NCBI GenBank assembly: GCA_966211965.1
Contig: CBIHON010000005.1
Coordinates: 62,001-126,000, forward strand
Reading direction: 5' to 3'
Length of the DNA: 64,000 nt
DNA from: CBIHON01 sp966211965
GTDB taxonomy: Bacteria; Pseudomonadota; Gammaproteobacteria; Burkholderiales; Burkholderiaceae_D
Shown: in pieces, positions 26,032 through 35,347 of the stretch
How positions within the stretch are numbered: position 1 is the stretch's first letter
Layout of the letters: the number at the start of each line of letters is the position of its first letter
Notes under the pieces: generated by a model
Databases searched by the model: none
What the model saw: only the letters and a program-made list of their open reading frames with translations
Told to the model about the DNA's origin: nothing
Translations under genes and position numbers: made by a program

Positions 26032-26807
26032 TAGCTATGTCTGATGCGAGCACAAAACCGTTTCACGATTCCAAATGCATACCTTGACGCGACGCGTTCA
26101 ATAAACTGCATGAAATCATGCGGCGATTCTTCATTGGCGCCATCGGAGATGGTACGTATCACCGCAAACGGTACTCCGAATTCAAAACATACTTGCGCCA
26201 CAGCAGCTCCTTCCATTTCAATCGCTAAAGCATTGGGCAGCAACTTTTTGATTTCCGCCAATCTTGCATGGCTATCGAGGAATTCGTCGCCGCTGATGAT
26301 CAAGCCACGATGGATGCAGGGCGTGAGCAGCTTAAACGTCGCGCGGTCCGCAGTTTCAACATCGTTTTCAAAATCATAAGAAATAAAATTATCGGAAGCC
26401 TCTTCCAGATGGTCGGTCAGCCATTTGTCCGATAAGAAGGTCGATAAACCGGTCAGGGGAATTTCAAATCGTGGAAACAAGGGGGTGGCGTCCATATCGT
26501 GCTGGATCAAACCTTCCGCCACCACGATGTCTCCCACCGCAACCGTAGAGTCTGCGGCACCGGCAACACCCGTAAATACGATGTGGGTCACATTGAAGCG
26601 CTCAATCAAGGTAGCGGCGGTAGTGGCGGCCGCTACCTTGCCGATACGCGACAGTACGCAGACGCATTCAATATTGAGCAAGGTTCCCATCACGTAATCG
26701 CGCATACCTCGTTTGACGGTTTGCGTGTTCTTCATGAGTTCGATCAAGCCGGCTTGTTCCTGGTGCAGGGCGCTAATCAATCCGAGCCGTATGGTTTGTT
26801 TGGTCAT
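26031..26807 (-). CDS. mtnN: 5'-methylthioadenosine/S-adenosylhomocysteine nucleosidase
   Basis: A 258-residue enzyme that cleaves MTA, SAH and 5'-deoxyadenosine to adenine plus the thioribose sugar, recycling products of SAM use. Family motifs: SRIGKVAAA, FTGVAGA, QHDMDATPLF, ISGDEF, IEMEGAAVAQVC (substrate-binding Glu-Met-Glu) and VIRTISDGA with the catalytic Asp. Somewhat longer than the E. coli enzyme (232). The C-terminal CARIRHS runs straight into the TAG supplied by the adjacent palindromic element, so the native C-terminus may have been slightly different. Confidence 0.93.
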   Translation of the reverse strand: MTKQTIRLGLISALHQEQAGLIELMKNTQTVKRGMRDYVMGTLLNIECVCVLSRIGKVAAATTAATLIERFNVTHIVFTGVAGAADSTVAVGDIVVAEGLIQHDMDATPLFPRFEIPLTGLSTFLSDKWLTDHLEEASDNFISYDFENDVETADRATFKLLTPCIHRGLIISGDEFLDSHARLAEIKKLLPNALAIEMEGAAVAQVCFEFGVPFAVIRTISDGANEESPHDFMQFIERVASRYAFGIVKRFCARIRHS

Positions 26808-26912
26808 TTTTTGTCTGTACTGGAGTAGGGGCCGCCGATGACGGGCTTTGCGGTTTTTTTAAATGTTGTTTGTATATATGTCTAGTGATAGTTGTTAACA
26901 CTGGCGCTTTTC

Positions 26913-27077
26913 TGTGGATAAGGCAATAAGACTCTATAAAATCAAGCCCTTAGCTCTTGCATAAGTCATGCATAAGCCTTGTATCTGAACAGGATAGATT
27001 CTGGACAAAAAAAACAATGGGGATATTTTGGGCTTTGTTCACAAGCCTTCCCATGGATATCCCTAAACTTATCCACA
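26913..27077. promoter_or_regulatory. Cluster of DnaA-box sequences in an AT-rich spacer
   Basis: Perfect DnaA boxes occur as TGTGGATAA at 26913-26921 and TTATCCACA at 27069-27077, with a two-mismatch form TTGTTCACA at 27035-27043 and a direct repeat TGCATAAG between them. The surrounding spacer (26808-27090) is much richer in A+T than the coding sequence. It may be a DnaA titration or regulatory site; dnaA itself is not in the window. Confidence 0.45.
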
Positions 27078-27090
27078 AGAGATTTCAGGT

Positions 27091-27966
27091 TTAATTCTCC
27101 CATAGGCTCTTGATTAATTCGAATGCGGCCGCGATGGTCGGCTCGTTTTTGCGGCGGTTCAAGGCGATGAAGGAAAGTTCGGTGGATAGGCTGACAGCGT
27201 TGGCAATGACCAGACCGTGCGCATGGGCTTCGTGCAGGGCGACCGCTTCGCGAACCAGCGACAGACCGACACCTGACTTCACCAGGTCGAGCATCGATGG
27301 TTCCTGGTCGACCAGCGCAACCTTGTTGGGCGTCAGCTTGTATTGGGCGAAGGTTTTGCTTAGCAATCGGTTGTGGACCGATTCCGGCGGGGACCAGATC
27401 CAGGGCAGCTTGGCTAAGGCAGGCCAGTCCTTGCCGGTGACCCGGCTTTTCCAGCCGTGCGGCGCGACAACGTAATAGCTGAACCGGGTCAGGATGTGAT
27501 GATGGAATTCCTTGCTTGGCCGGCCCAGGTAATAGCCGACGTCGAGCGTGCCGGCCTTGACCTGTTGCAGCACCCAGCCCGACATGCCGTGTTGTAACTG
27601 GGTGGAGAGTTGAGGATAGGATTCGACCAGACGTTTCAGGAAAGGGCCGAGACGAATGAATTCCGGATCGAGAATGGTGCCGATAGCGAGCGCTCCCGAC
27701 AAGGTCGAATGCAAGGCATCGGCACCCTGGCGGAATTCCATGACGCTTGTGATCACCCGTTCGGCAAACGGCAGCAGCTTGGCGCCGTCGTCAGTCAGCG
27801 CCATGCCGTTGGGTTTGCGCGTGAATAATTGCAGGTTCAATTCAGCCTGCAGCGATTTGATTTGCAAGCTTACCGCCGGTTGCGTCAAGTGCAGGCGTTC
27901 CGCCGCGCGTGTCAGATTGCCTTCATGCGCGACCGTGATGAAAGCGCGCAGTTGAACCAAGTCCAT
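27091..27966 (-). CDS. LysR-type transcriptional regulator, divergent from mmsA
   Basis: A 291-residue regulator with an N-terminal winged helix (MDLVQLRAFITVAHEGNLTRAAERLHLTQPAVSLQIKSLE, helix-turn-helix at about 17-40) and a C-terminal effector domain. It is transcribed away from mmsA across a 132-bp spacer (27967-28098), the usual arrangement for a LysR protein controlling the adjacent operon, so it probably regulates mmsA and perhaps the GMC oxidoreductase. The co-inducer is unknown. Confidence 0.9.
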   Translation of the reverse strand: MDLVQLRAFITVAHEGNLTRAAERLHLTQPAVSLQIKSLQAELNLQLFTRKPNGMALTDDGAKLLPFAERVITSVMEFRQGADALHSTLSGALAIGTILDPEFIRLGPFLKRLVESYPQLSTQLQHGMSGWVLQQVKAGTLDVGYYLGRPSKEFHHHILTRFSYYVVAPHGWKSRVTGKDWPALAKLPWIWSPPESVHNRLLSKTFAQYKLTPNKVALVDQEPSMLDLVKSGVGLSLVREAVALHEAHAHGLVIANAVSLSTELSFIALNRRKNEPTIAAAFELIKSLWEN

Positions 27967-28098
27967 ATTCTTGTTCCCGGCAGTGTTGTTGATCGATATA
28001 AGCGGACTTTATATCAAGCTTGATCATAACTCATTGGATTCGGCGGCCAAGCGGCTATATTCTGCTGGAAATGACTTCTTCACTTCCAAGGAATTTTC

Positions 28099-29619
28099 AT
28101 GCCCAATTCGAGCATCCCACAGATCCAGCACTTCATTGACGGCCAGGTGGCGGCATCCCGCAGCGATCGTTGGCAAGAGGTGTTCAATCCGGCGACCGGT
28201 GCGGTTACGGGCCATGTGGCGCTGGCCGGTGTGGACGAAGTGCATGCTGCGGTGGCAGCGGCGCAAGCTGCCGCGCCAGGCTGGGCCGAGACTGCGCCGC
28301 TGAAGAGAGCACGGGTGATGTTCAAGTTCAAGGAATTGATCGAGAGGCATCACGACGATTTGGCTGCGGCAATCACGCGCGAGCATGGCAAGGTATTTTC
28401 GGATGCCAAGGGCGAGGTGACCCGGGGTTTGGAAATCGTTGAATTCGCATGCGGCATTCCGCAGTTACTGAAGACACAGTTCAGCGATAACATCGGCGGC
28501 GGCATCGACAATTTTCAACTGCGTCAGCCGCTGGGGGTGACGGCGGGCATCACGCCTTTTAATTTTCCCTTCATGGTGCCAATGTGGATGGCGCCGATGG
28601 CGATTGCCACGGGCAACACTTTCATCCTGAAACCTTCGGAACGCGATCCTTCGCCATCGCTGATGATTGCCGAGTTGTTCAAGCAGGCCGGCTTGCCGGA
28701 TGGCGTATTCAATGTTGTGCAGGGCGATAAGCTTGCGGTCGATGCGCTGTTGCAGCATCCCGATGTAAAGGCAATTTCTTTTGTCGGATCGACGCCGATT
28801 GCCGAATACATTTATACCGAAGCGGCAAAGCGCCAGGGAACATATCCCTTGCGGGTACAGGCGCTGGGCGGTGCAAAGAATCATTTGGTCGTGATGCCGG
28901 ATGCAAATCTTGAGCAAGCGGTCGATGCGCTGATCGGTGCGGCCTATGGCTCCGCCGGCGAACGATGCATGGCGATTTCGGTTGCGGTGGCAGTCGGCAG
29001 TGTGGCCGACAAATTGGTGGAAGCATTGATTCCGCGGGTAAAGGCCCTCAAGCTCAGAAACGGCATGGAGGCAGACGCTGAAATGGGCCCCCTGGTGACG
29101 GCCGCGCATAAGGCAAAGGTGGAAGCCTATATCGAGGAGGGCGTCCGCAGCGGCGGCAGTTTGCTGGTCGATGGACGAGGCGTCAAGGTGGCCGGTCACG
29201 AGCAAGGCTTTTTCTTGGGCGGCTCCCTATTCGACCATGTGACGCCGGACATGAAAATCTATCGCGAAGAGATTTTCGGACCTGTACTGTGCGTGGTGCG
29301 GGTGCCGGATTTTGCGGCAGCGGTCGATTTGATCAATGCGCATGAATTCGGCAACGGCGTTTCTTTATTCACTTCGGACGGGAACACGGCGCGCGAGTTT
29401 TCGCGCCGCATTCAGGTCGGCATGGTGGGCATCAATGTGCCAATCCCGGTGCCGATGGCTTGGCATTCTTTCGGCGGCTGGAAACGTTCACTGTTCGGCG
29501 ATACCCATGCGTACGGCGAAGAGGGGGTGCGTTTTTATACCCGTTATAAATCGGTGATGCAGCGCTGGCCGGAAACGATAGGCAAGGGGGCGGAATTTAC
29601 GATGCCGGTAGCGAAGTAG
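28099..29619 (+). CDS. mmsA: Methylmalonate-semialdehyde dehydrogenase (CoA-acylating)
   Basis: A 506-residue aldehyde-dehydrogenase superfamily enzyme that converts methylmalonate semialdehyde or malonate semialdehyde with CoA and NAD to propionyl- or acetyl-CoA, in valine, inositol or beta-alanine breakdown. Features diagnostic of MmsA: FIDGQ at the start, ITPFNFPFMVPMWM, FVGSTPIAEYIY, LGGAKNH, catalytic Cys in SAGERCMAIS, and the C-terminal GWKRSLFGDTHAYGEEGVRFYTR. It stands alone with no mmsB. A large inverted repeat (GCCGCAGTT...AACTGCGGC) lies in the 73-bp gap before the GMC gene. Confidence 0.93.
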   Translation: MPNSSIPQIQHFIDGQVAASRSDRWQEVFNPATGAVTGHVALAGVDEVHAAVAAAQAAAPGWAETAPLKRARVMFKFKELIERHHDDLAAAITREHGKVFSDAKGEVTRGLEIVEFACGIPQLLKTQFSDNIGGGIDNFQLRQPLGVTAGITPFNFPFMVPMWMAPMAIATGNTFILKPSERDPSPSLMIAELFKQAGLPDGVFNVVQGDKLAVDALLQHPDVKAISFVGSTPIAEYIYTEAAKRQGTYPLRVQALGGAKNHLVVMPDANLEQAVDALIGAAYGSAGERCMAISVAVAVGSVADKLVEALIPRVKALKLRNGMEADAEMGPLVTAAHKAKVEAYIEEGVRSGGSLLVDGRGVKVAGHEQGFFLGGSLFDHVTPDMKIYREEIFGPVLCVVRVPDFAAAVDLINAHEFGNGVSLFTSDGNTAREFSRRIQVGMVGINVPIPVPMAWHSFGGWKRSLFGDTHAYGEEGVRFYTRYKSVMQRWPETIGKGAEFTMPVAK

Positions 29620-29692
29620 GCTGGGGCCGCAGTTGCGTCAAAGATGTGTCCGTAAGTACGAGGTAAGAACTAGGTAAGAACTGCGGCTCATC

Positions 29693-31360
29693 ATGGGCCA
29701 GGAAAATTCTCCCCAACAAACAAGCGAGACCATGGCTGAATCCGCCGGCAAGTATGACTACATCATTATCGGTGCCGGCAGTGCCGGCTGCGTGCTTGCG
29801 AATCGCCTGACCCAAGACAGGAACGTTTCCGTGCTCTTGATCGAAGCCGGTGCGAAGGATGATTACATCTGGATTCACATCCCGGTCGGCTATCTGTATT
29901 GCATCGACAATCCGCGCACCGATTGGCTGTACCGGACCGAAGCGGACGCCGGCTTGAACGGACGCAGCCTGATCTATCCGCGCGGGAAGGTGATCGGCGG
30001 TTCTTCGTCGATCAACGGCATGATCTACATGCGCGGCCAAGCCCGGGACTACGATCAATGGGCGCAATTGTCCGGCGACGATAGCTGGTGCTGGGATAGC
30101 GTGCTTCCGCTATTCAAGAAGAGCGAGGACTACCATAAAGGCGGTGACGATTTTCACGGCAGCGGAGGAGAATGGCGCGTGGAAAAACAGCGTTTGTCGT
30201 GGGAAATTCTCGATGCGTTCCGGGAGGCTGCAGCGCAGTCCGGTATTCCCAAGACAGAAGATTTCAATCGTGGGGATAACGAGGGTTGCGGCTATTTCGA
30301 AGTCAACCAGAAACGCGGCATACGCTGGAATACCGCGAAAGCGTTTTTGAAGACGATAGGGCAGCGTGGCAACCTCGACATCATGACCGGCTGCCATGTG
30401 AAACGCTTGCGGATCGAATCGAGCGAGCAGGGAAAGATCTGTACCGGTGTCGAATTTGCCGGAGGCGGCCAGGAGTGGTTTGCTGAGTCGACGCGTGAGA
30501 CGATCCTGGCTGCAGGCACAGTCGGTTCACCGCAGATCTTGCAATTGTCAGGTGTGGGTCCCGCGGCGTTGTTGCAGCAGCATGGCATCGCGGTCATGGC
30601 GGATCTGCCGGGCGTGGGCGAGAATTTGCAAGATCATTTGCAACTGCGCCTGGCCTTTAAAATAAAAAATGCAAAGAGCTTGAACACAATAGCCAATAGC
30701 TGGTTCGGCAAAATGAGAATCGGGATCGAATACGCTTTGTTCCGCAGCGGTCCAATGGCGATGGCACCCTCGCAATTAGGCGCATTCACCAAGTCTGATC
30801 CGACCCTGGCCACACCCGATCTCGAGTTTCATGTGCAGCCTTTGTCGCTGGAAAAATTCGGCGAACCCTTGCACGCATTTCCGGCATTTACCGCGAGCGT
30901 GTGCAACTTGCGTCCGACCTCGCGCGGACATATCCGTATCGCATCCGGCGACCCCTTTAGCGCACCGAAGATTACTGCCAATTATCTGAGCACTGCGGAG
31001 GACCGGAAAACCGCCGCGCGGGCATTGCGATTAGCCCGTAATATCGTGGCTGCGCCAGCCTTGAAAAAGTATGCGCCGGAAGAATTCAAGCCGGGTTTGC
31101 AATATCGATCCGAGGAACAATTGGCGCAAGTCGCGGGCGATATCGGGACCACGATTTTTCATCCTGTCGGTACTTGCAAAATGGGGCGCGGCGATGATGA
31201 GTCGGCGGTAGTGGATAGCCAGTTGCGTGTAAAAGGCTTTACTGGTTTGCGCGTGGTTGATGCATCGGTAATGCCGACCATCACCTCGGGCAATACCAAT
31301 TCGCCCACTATCATGATTGCTGAAAAGGCGGCGCAAATTATTCGCGCTGCATGGAGATAA
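29693..31360 (+). CDS. GMC-family oxidoreductase (choline/alcohol dehydrogenase type)
   Basis: A 555-residue FAD enzyme. Rossmann motif YIIIGAGSAGCVLANRL, GMC signature 1 PRGKVIGGSSSINGMIYMRG, signature 2 region AGTVGSPQILQLSGVG, and the C-terminal catalytic region FHPVGTCKMG...SGNTNSPTIMIAEKAA with the His and Asn pair. The family oxidises alcohols, polyols or choline to aldehydes with a quinone or oxygen acceptor. The downstream position after mmsA suggests an alcohol-to-semialdehyde route, but the substrate is not determinable. The start could also be the ATG at 29732, which removes a 13-residue unstructured lead. Confidence 0.88.
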   Translation: MGQENSPQQTSETMAESAGKYDYIIIGAGSAGCVLANRLTQDRNVSVLLIEAGAKDDYIWIHIPVGYLYCIDNPRTDWLYRTEADAGLNGRSLIYPRGKVIGGSSSINGMIYMRGQARDYDQWAQLSGDDSWCWDSVLPLFKKSEDYHKGGDDFHGSGGEWRVEKQRLSWEILDAFREAAAQSGIPKTEDFNRGDNEGCGYFEVNQKRGIRWNTAKAFLKTIGQRGNLDIMTGCHVKRLRIESSEQGKICTGVEFAGGGQEWFAESTRETILAAGTVGSPQILQLSGVGPAALLQQHGIAVMADLPGVGENLQDHLQLRLAFKIKNAKSLNTIANSWFGKMRIGIEYALFRSGPMAMAPSQLGAFTKSDPTLATPDLEFHVQPLSLEKFGEPLHAFPAFTASVCNLRPTSRGHIRIASGDPFSAPKITANYLSTAEDRKTAARALRLARNIVAAPALKKYAPEEFKPGLQYRSEEQLAQVAGDIGTTIFHPVGTCKMGRGDDESAVVDSQLRVKGFTGLRVVDASVMPTITSGNTNSPTIMIAEKAAQIIRAAWR

Positions 31361-31622
31361 GCGTTTTAAAAATCCAAGGGATTGCTCCATAAAAATAATT
31401 TCGTTCAGGTAATTTTCTTATTCAACTCCATCGATTTTTCTCTCACGCGCATGCGTTACGCGTCTCGCGATTTCTTCTTGTTTGCACTGTGCGGCATAAA
31501 AAATTGAGGCACATCAAATCGTTGACTGCTGGTAGTTATACTGTATTGCCAGAAGCACACAGCACTCTGTACCATTCGAAAAATAATTCATCATGCTTAA
31601 AAAATGAGCACAAGGAGACAGA

Positions 31623-32393
31623 ATGGCCGACGTCATTTTGGAGACGAATCACTTGATCAAAGAGTTCAAGGGATTCACTGCCGTCAACAATGTAAGCCTG
31701 AAGGTTGAGCGTGGACACATCCATGCATTGATCGGCCCGAACGGCGCCGGCAAAACTACCTGTTTCAATCTCTTGACCAAATTTCTTGTGCCTACCTCGG
31801 GCCAGATTTTTTTCAATGGCCAAGACATCACCGCTCTGAAGCCGGCGCAAATCGCGCGTCATGGCGTCATCCGTTCCTTCCAGATTTCCGCGGTATTTCC
31901 ACATATGACCGTGATGGAAAATGTGCGCATCGGATTGCAACGCGCGCTGGGAACGTCTTTCCATTTTTGGAAAAGCGCGCAGAGCCTGTCCTCCTTGAAC
32001 GATCGCGCCATGGACTTGCTGGCGCAGGTCGACCTGACCGAGTTTGCCGACACGATCACGGTCGACCTTCCTTATGGCCGCAAGCGCGCGCTTGAAATCG
32101 CCACTACGCTGGCGATGGAGCCGGAGTTGATGTTGCTGGACGAACCGACCCAAGGCATGGGGCACGAAGACGTCAGCCGGGTCACCGATCTCATCAAGAA
32201 AGTATCTGCCGGACGCACCATCCTGATGGTGGAACATAACATGAGTGTAGTCTCGGGTATCTGCGACAAGATTTCCGTATTGCAACGAGGCGCTTTGTTG
32301 GCTGAAGGCAACTATGAAGAAGTGTCGAAAAATCCGCAAGTGATGGAAGCCTATATGGGAACCACGACAGGCGCGCTGGAAGGAGCACATTGA
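31623..32393 (+). CDS. livG: Branched-chain-type ABC transporter ATP-binding protein (LivG-like)
   Basis: A 256-residue ATPase of the LivG family: Walker A GPNGAGKTT, Q-loop RSFQISAVFPHMTVMENV, signature replaced by LPYGRKRALEIA (normal for LivG), Walker B LMLLDEPTQGM, H-loop VEHNMSVV. Strong ribosome site AAGGAGACAG. It is the first gene of a five-gene importer operon (ATPase, ATPase, binding protein, permease, permease) and its stop overlaps the next start. The 262-bp upstream region has no gene and no promoter I would defend. Confidence 0.92.
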   Translation: MADVILETNHLIKEFKGFTAVNNVSLKVERGHIHALIGPNGAGKTTCFNLLTKFLVPTSGQIFFNGQDITALKPAQIARHGVIRSFQISAVFPHMTVMENVRIGLQRALGTSFHFWKSAQSLSSLNDRAMDLLAQVDLTEFADTITVDLPYGRKRALEIATTLAMEPELMLLDEPTQGMGHEDVSRVTDLIKKVSAGRTILMVEHNMSVVSGICDKISVLQRGALLAEGNYEEVSKNPQVMEAYMGTTTGALEGAH

Positions 32394-33103
32394 TGGTTGC
32401 CAAAGCACTTGAAATTTCCAATTTGCATGCGTGGTATGGCGAGTCGCATATTTTGCATGACATCAGCCTGAGCGTGAACCAGGGCGAGGTCGTGACCTTG
32501 CTCGGACGTAACGGTGCGGGACGTACCACCACCTTGCGCGCCATCATGGGGTTGACCGGCGCACGCAAGGGCTCGATCAAGGTCAATGGCACGGAGCTGA
32601 TCGGCATGCCGACGCATAAGATCGCGCATGCCGGCATCGGCTATTGCCCGGAAGAGCGGGGCATTTTTTCTTCGCTGTCAACGGAAGAAAATCTGCTGCT
32701 GCCGCCGTCTGTCTCCAAGACCGATCGCGGCATGTCGGTGGAGGAAATTTATGAGATGTTTCCGAATCTAAAGGAGCGCAAATCGAGCCAAGGTACACGG
32801 CTTTCCGGTGGCGAACAGCAAATGCTGGCAGTCGGGCGGATTCTGCGCACCGGCGCGCGTCTCTTGCTATTGGACGAGATTTCTGAAGGCTTGGCGCCGG
32901 TGATTGTGCAGGCGCTTGCGCGCATGATTCTGACGTTGAAAGCCAAGGGTTACACCATTGTGATGGTCGAACAGAATTTCCGTTTTGCAGCGCCCTTGGC
33001 GGATCGGTTTTATGTAGTGGAGCATGGTCAGATCGTCGAGACTTTTGCTGCATCTGAATTGGACGCCAAGATGCCCGTGCTACACGCGCTGCTGGGCGTG
33101 TGA
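32393..33103 (+). CDS. livF: Branched-chain-type ABC transporter ATP-binding protein (LivF-like)
   Basis: A 236-residue partner ATPase. The ATG overlaps the previous stop (TGATG). The Walker A reads GRNGAGRTT: the lysine that contacts the nucleotide phosphates is Arg. Signature LSGGEQQMLAVGRIL and Walker B LLLLDEISEGLAP are intact. The paired LivG-like ATPase has a normal Walker A, so the heterodimer may be asymmetric. The Arg may also be a lineage-specific feature of LivF proteins; I cannot check this here. Confidence 0.9.
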   Translation: MVAKALEISNLHAWYGESHILHDISLSVNQGEVVTLLGRNGAGRTTTLRAIMGLTGARKGSIKVNGTELIGMPTHKIAHAGIGYCPEERGIFSSLSTEENLLLPPSVSKTDRGMSVEEIYEMFPNLKERKSSQGTRLSGGEQQMLAVGRILRTGARLLLLDEISEGLAPVIVQALARMILTLKAKGYTIVMVEQNFRFAAPLADRFYVVEHGQIVETFAASELDAKMPVLHALLGV

Positions 33104-33147
33104 GGGTTCATACATTGACGCAACCGCGTAAACACTAAGGAGACAGC

Positions 33148-34356
33148 ATGAATATGAAACTGAAAACGATTGCCCTCGCGGTCACGACCGCCTTGGGTTT
33201 TGCAGCCCCCGCATCGGCACAGATTTCCGGAGATGTCGTCAAGGTCGGCTTGCTTACGGACATGTCCGGCGTGTACGCCGATGTCGACGGCCCGGGCGGA
33301 GCAGAGGCGGTGAAGATGGCGATCGCCGATTTCGGCGGCAGCGTGGCAGGCAAGAAAATCGAGTTCGTCGTTGCCGACCATCAGAACAAGGCCGACATCG
33401 CCGCCAGCAAGGCGCGCGAATGGTTCGACCAGCAAGGTGTGGACATGTTGCTGGGTGGCACCAATTCCGCCGCTAACCTGGCGATGGCAAAGGTGGCAGC
33501 GGAAAAGAAAAAGCCATTTATTTCGATCGGTGCGGCCTCGTCGCGCCTGACCAATGAAGAGTGCTCGCCTTATACGGTGCACTACGTGTACGACACGGTG
33601 GCTTTGGCGCGCGGCACGGGCGGTGCGATCGTGAAGCAGGGCGGAAAAGATTGGTTCTTCCTGACGGCCGACTATGCCTTTGGTGCGGCGCTGGAGAAGG
33701 ATACGGCCGACGTGGTGAAGGCGAGCGGCGGCCGGGTGGTTGGAGCAGTCAAGCATCCCTTGAATGCCTCGGATTTTTCTTCCTTCCTGTTGCAAGCGCA
33801 AACGTCCAAGGCCCAGATTCTGGGCATGGCCAATGCCGGCGGCGACACCATCAACACCATCAAGGCGGCCAATGAATTCGGCATCACCAAGAGCATGAAG
33901 CTGGCCGGCCTGTTGATGTTCGAGACCGACATCCATTCGCTCGGTCTGCCGCTCACGCAAAACATGTACCTGACCGCCGGCTGGTATTGGGACCTGAATG
34001 ACGATACCCGTGCCTGGTCCAAGCGTTATTTCGCCAAGATGAAAAAAGAACCGACCATGCTGCAGGCCGGCGATTACTCGGCGACCATGCATTACCTGAA
34101 TGCGGTCAAAGCGGCTGGTACGGATGCTCCTGATGCCGTGATGGCAAAAATGAAGGCTACCAAGATCAGTGACATGTTCACGAAAAATGGCGTAATCCGC
34201 CCGGACGGGCGTATGGTGCACGACATGTATTTGATGCAGGTAAAAAGCCCGGCGGAGTCGAAATATCCGTGGGATTACTACAAAGTCGTGCAGACGATCC
34301 CTGGCGATCAGGCGTTCATGACCAAAGCCGAGACCAAGTGCAGTCTCTGGAAATAA
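33148..34356 (+). CDS. livK: Branched-chain-type ABC transporter substrate-binding protein
   Basis: A 402-residue periplasmic binding protein (Peripla_BP_6). Signal peptide MNMKLKTIALAVTTALGFAAPASA, then VVKVGLLTDMSGVYADVDGPGG, the standard start of the family. Two Cys (EECSPY and KCSLW) could form a disulfide. Its ligand may be an amino acid, amide, urea or aromatic acid; LivK names the family, not a proven substrate. The strong ribosome site AAGGAGACAGC and the terminator-like hairpin just after the gene fit the high expression usual for binding proteins. Confidence 0.9.
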   Translation: MNMKLKTIALAVTTALGFAAPASAQISGDVVKVGLLTDMSGVYADVDGPGGAEAVKMAIADFGGSVAGKKIEFVVADHQNKADIAASKAREWFDQQGVDMLLGGTNSAANLAMAKVAAEKKKPFISIGAASSRLTNEECSPYTVHYVYDTVALARGTGGAIVKQGGKDWFFLTADYAFGAALEKDTADVVKASGGRVVGAVKHPLNASDFSSFLLQAQTSKAQILGMANAGGDTINTIKAANEFGITKSMKLAGLLMFETDIHSLGLPLTQNMYLTAGWYWDLNDDTRAWSKRYFAKMKKEPTMLQAGDYSATMHYLNAVKAAGTDAPDAVMAKMKATKISDMFTKNGVIRPDGRMVHDMYLMQVKSPAESKYPWDYYKVVQTIPGDQAFMTKAETKCSLWK

Positions 34357-34368
34357 GCGTCCTATGTG

Positions 34369-34401
34369 CGGCGCGTGTTGTCTGACACGCGCCGTTTTTT
34401 T
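34369..34401 (+). terminator. Intra-operon terminator/attenuator after the binding-protein gene
   Basis: CGGCGCGTGT-TGTCTG-ACACGCGCCG is a 10-bp perfect GC-rich stem followed by seven T residues. It lies between the binding protein and the permeases, where partial termination would keep the binding protein in excess. Confidence 0.85.
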
Positions 34402-34445
34402 ACTCCATTCACCCGCTCGCCGGGTGATCTTTTTCGCGTGTAGCC

Positions 34446-35330
34446 ATGGAAATTTTCGGCATTCCCTTGCAAGCGATGTTGAGCCAGTTATTGTTGGGAC
34501 TGGTGAACGGTTCGTTTTACGCGATGCTCTCGCTCGGCCTAGCCGTTATTTTCGGCTTGCTCAATGTGATCAACTTCGCACATGGCGCGCTGTATATGAT
34601 GGGCGCCTTTCTTGCCTGGATGGGTTTGAATTATCTGGGACTTAACTATTGGGTGATGCTGCTCCTGGCCCCCTTGCTGGTTGGGGCATTCGGCATCCTC
34701 ATCGAGCGCACCATGCTGCGCTGGCTTTACAAGCTGGACCACCTGTACGGCTTGTTGCTGACCTTTGGCATTACGCTGATGGTGGAAGGCTTGTTCCGGT
34801 CGTTTTTCGGTGTCTCGGGGCAACCTTATTCGGTACCGGAAGCCTTGACTGGGGCGACCAATCTCGGTTTCATGATTTTGCCGAATTATCGTGCCTGGGT
34901 GGTATTTGCGTCGCTGGCAGTGTGCTTCGCTACCTGGTTCGTGATCGAAAAGACCAAGCTGGGCGCTTATTTGCGTGCGGGCACCGAGAATCCGAAGCTG
35001 GTCGAGGCCTTCGGCATCAATGTGCCGCTGATGGTGTCGCTGACCTATGGCTTCGGTGTCGCGCTGGCGGCGTTTGCCGGGGTGCTGGCGGCTCCGGTAA
35101 TCCAGGTTTCCCCGCTGATGGGCTCGAATTTGATCATCGTAGTATTCGCAGTGGTGGTGATCGGCGGCATGGGTTCGATCATGGGTTCGATCATTACCGG
35201 CCTCGGGCTTGGCGTGATCGAAGGTTTGACCCGGGTCTTCTATCCGGAAGCGTCGGCTACAGTGGTGTTCATCATCATGGCGATCGTGCTGATGATCCGT
35301 CCGGCCGGCTTGTTCGGCAAAGAGAAATAA
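34446..35330 (+). CDS. livH: Branched-chain-type ABC transporter permease (LivH-like)
   Basis: A 294-residue inner-membrane permease with about eight hydrophobic segments. It begins MEIFGIPLQAMLSQLLLGLVNGSFYAMLSLGLAVIFGLLNVINFAHGA, with the family's LNVINFAHG motif; the EAA-like coupling loop sits in GAYLRAGTENPKLVEAFGIN. Ends in GLFGKEK. It lies 17 bp before the second permease. Confidence 0.92.
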   Translation: MEIFGIPLQAMLSQLLLGLVNGSFYAMLSLGLAVIFGLLNVINFAHGALYMMGAFLAWMGLNYLGLNYWVMLLLAPLLVGAFGILIERTMLRWLYKLDHLYGLLLTFGITLMVEGLFRSFFGVSGQPYSVPEALTGATNLGFMILPNYRAWVVFASLAVCFATWFVIEKTKLGAYLRAGTENPKLVEAFGINVPLMVSLTYGFGVALAAFAGVLAAPVIQVSPLMGSNLIIVVFAVVVIGGMGSIMGSIITGLGLGVIEGLTRVFYPEASATVVFIIMAIVLMIRPAGLFGKEK

Positions 35331-35347
35331 TCGGGAGCCCTCAGATC

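Noticed and set aside
26808..27090. Possible replication origin (oriC)
   Set aside because: The DnaA boxes are real, but there is no dnaA, rpmH or dnaN in the window and only two perfect boxes. I report it as a DnaA-box cluster only.
31522..31544. Promoter candidate TTGACT / TATACT upstream of livG
   Set aside because: The spacing between the hexamers is only 9 bases, too short for a sigma-70 promoter.
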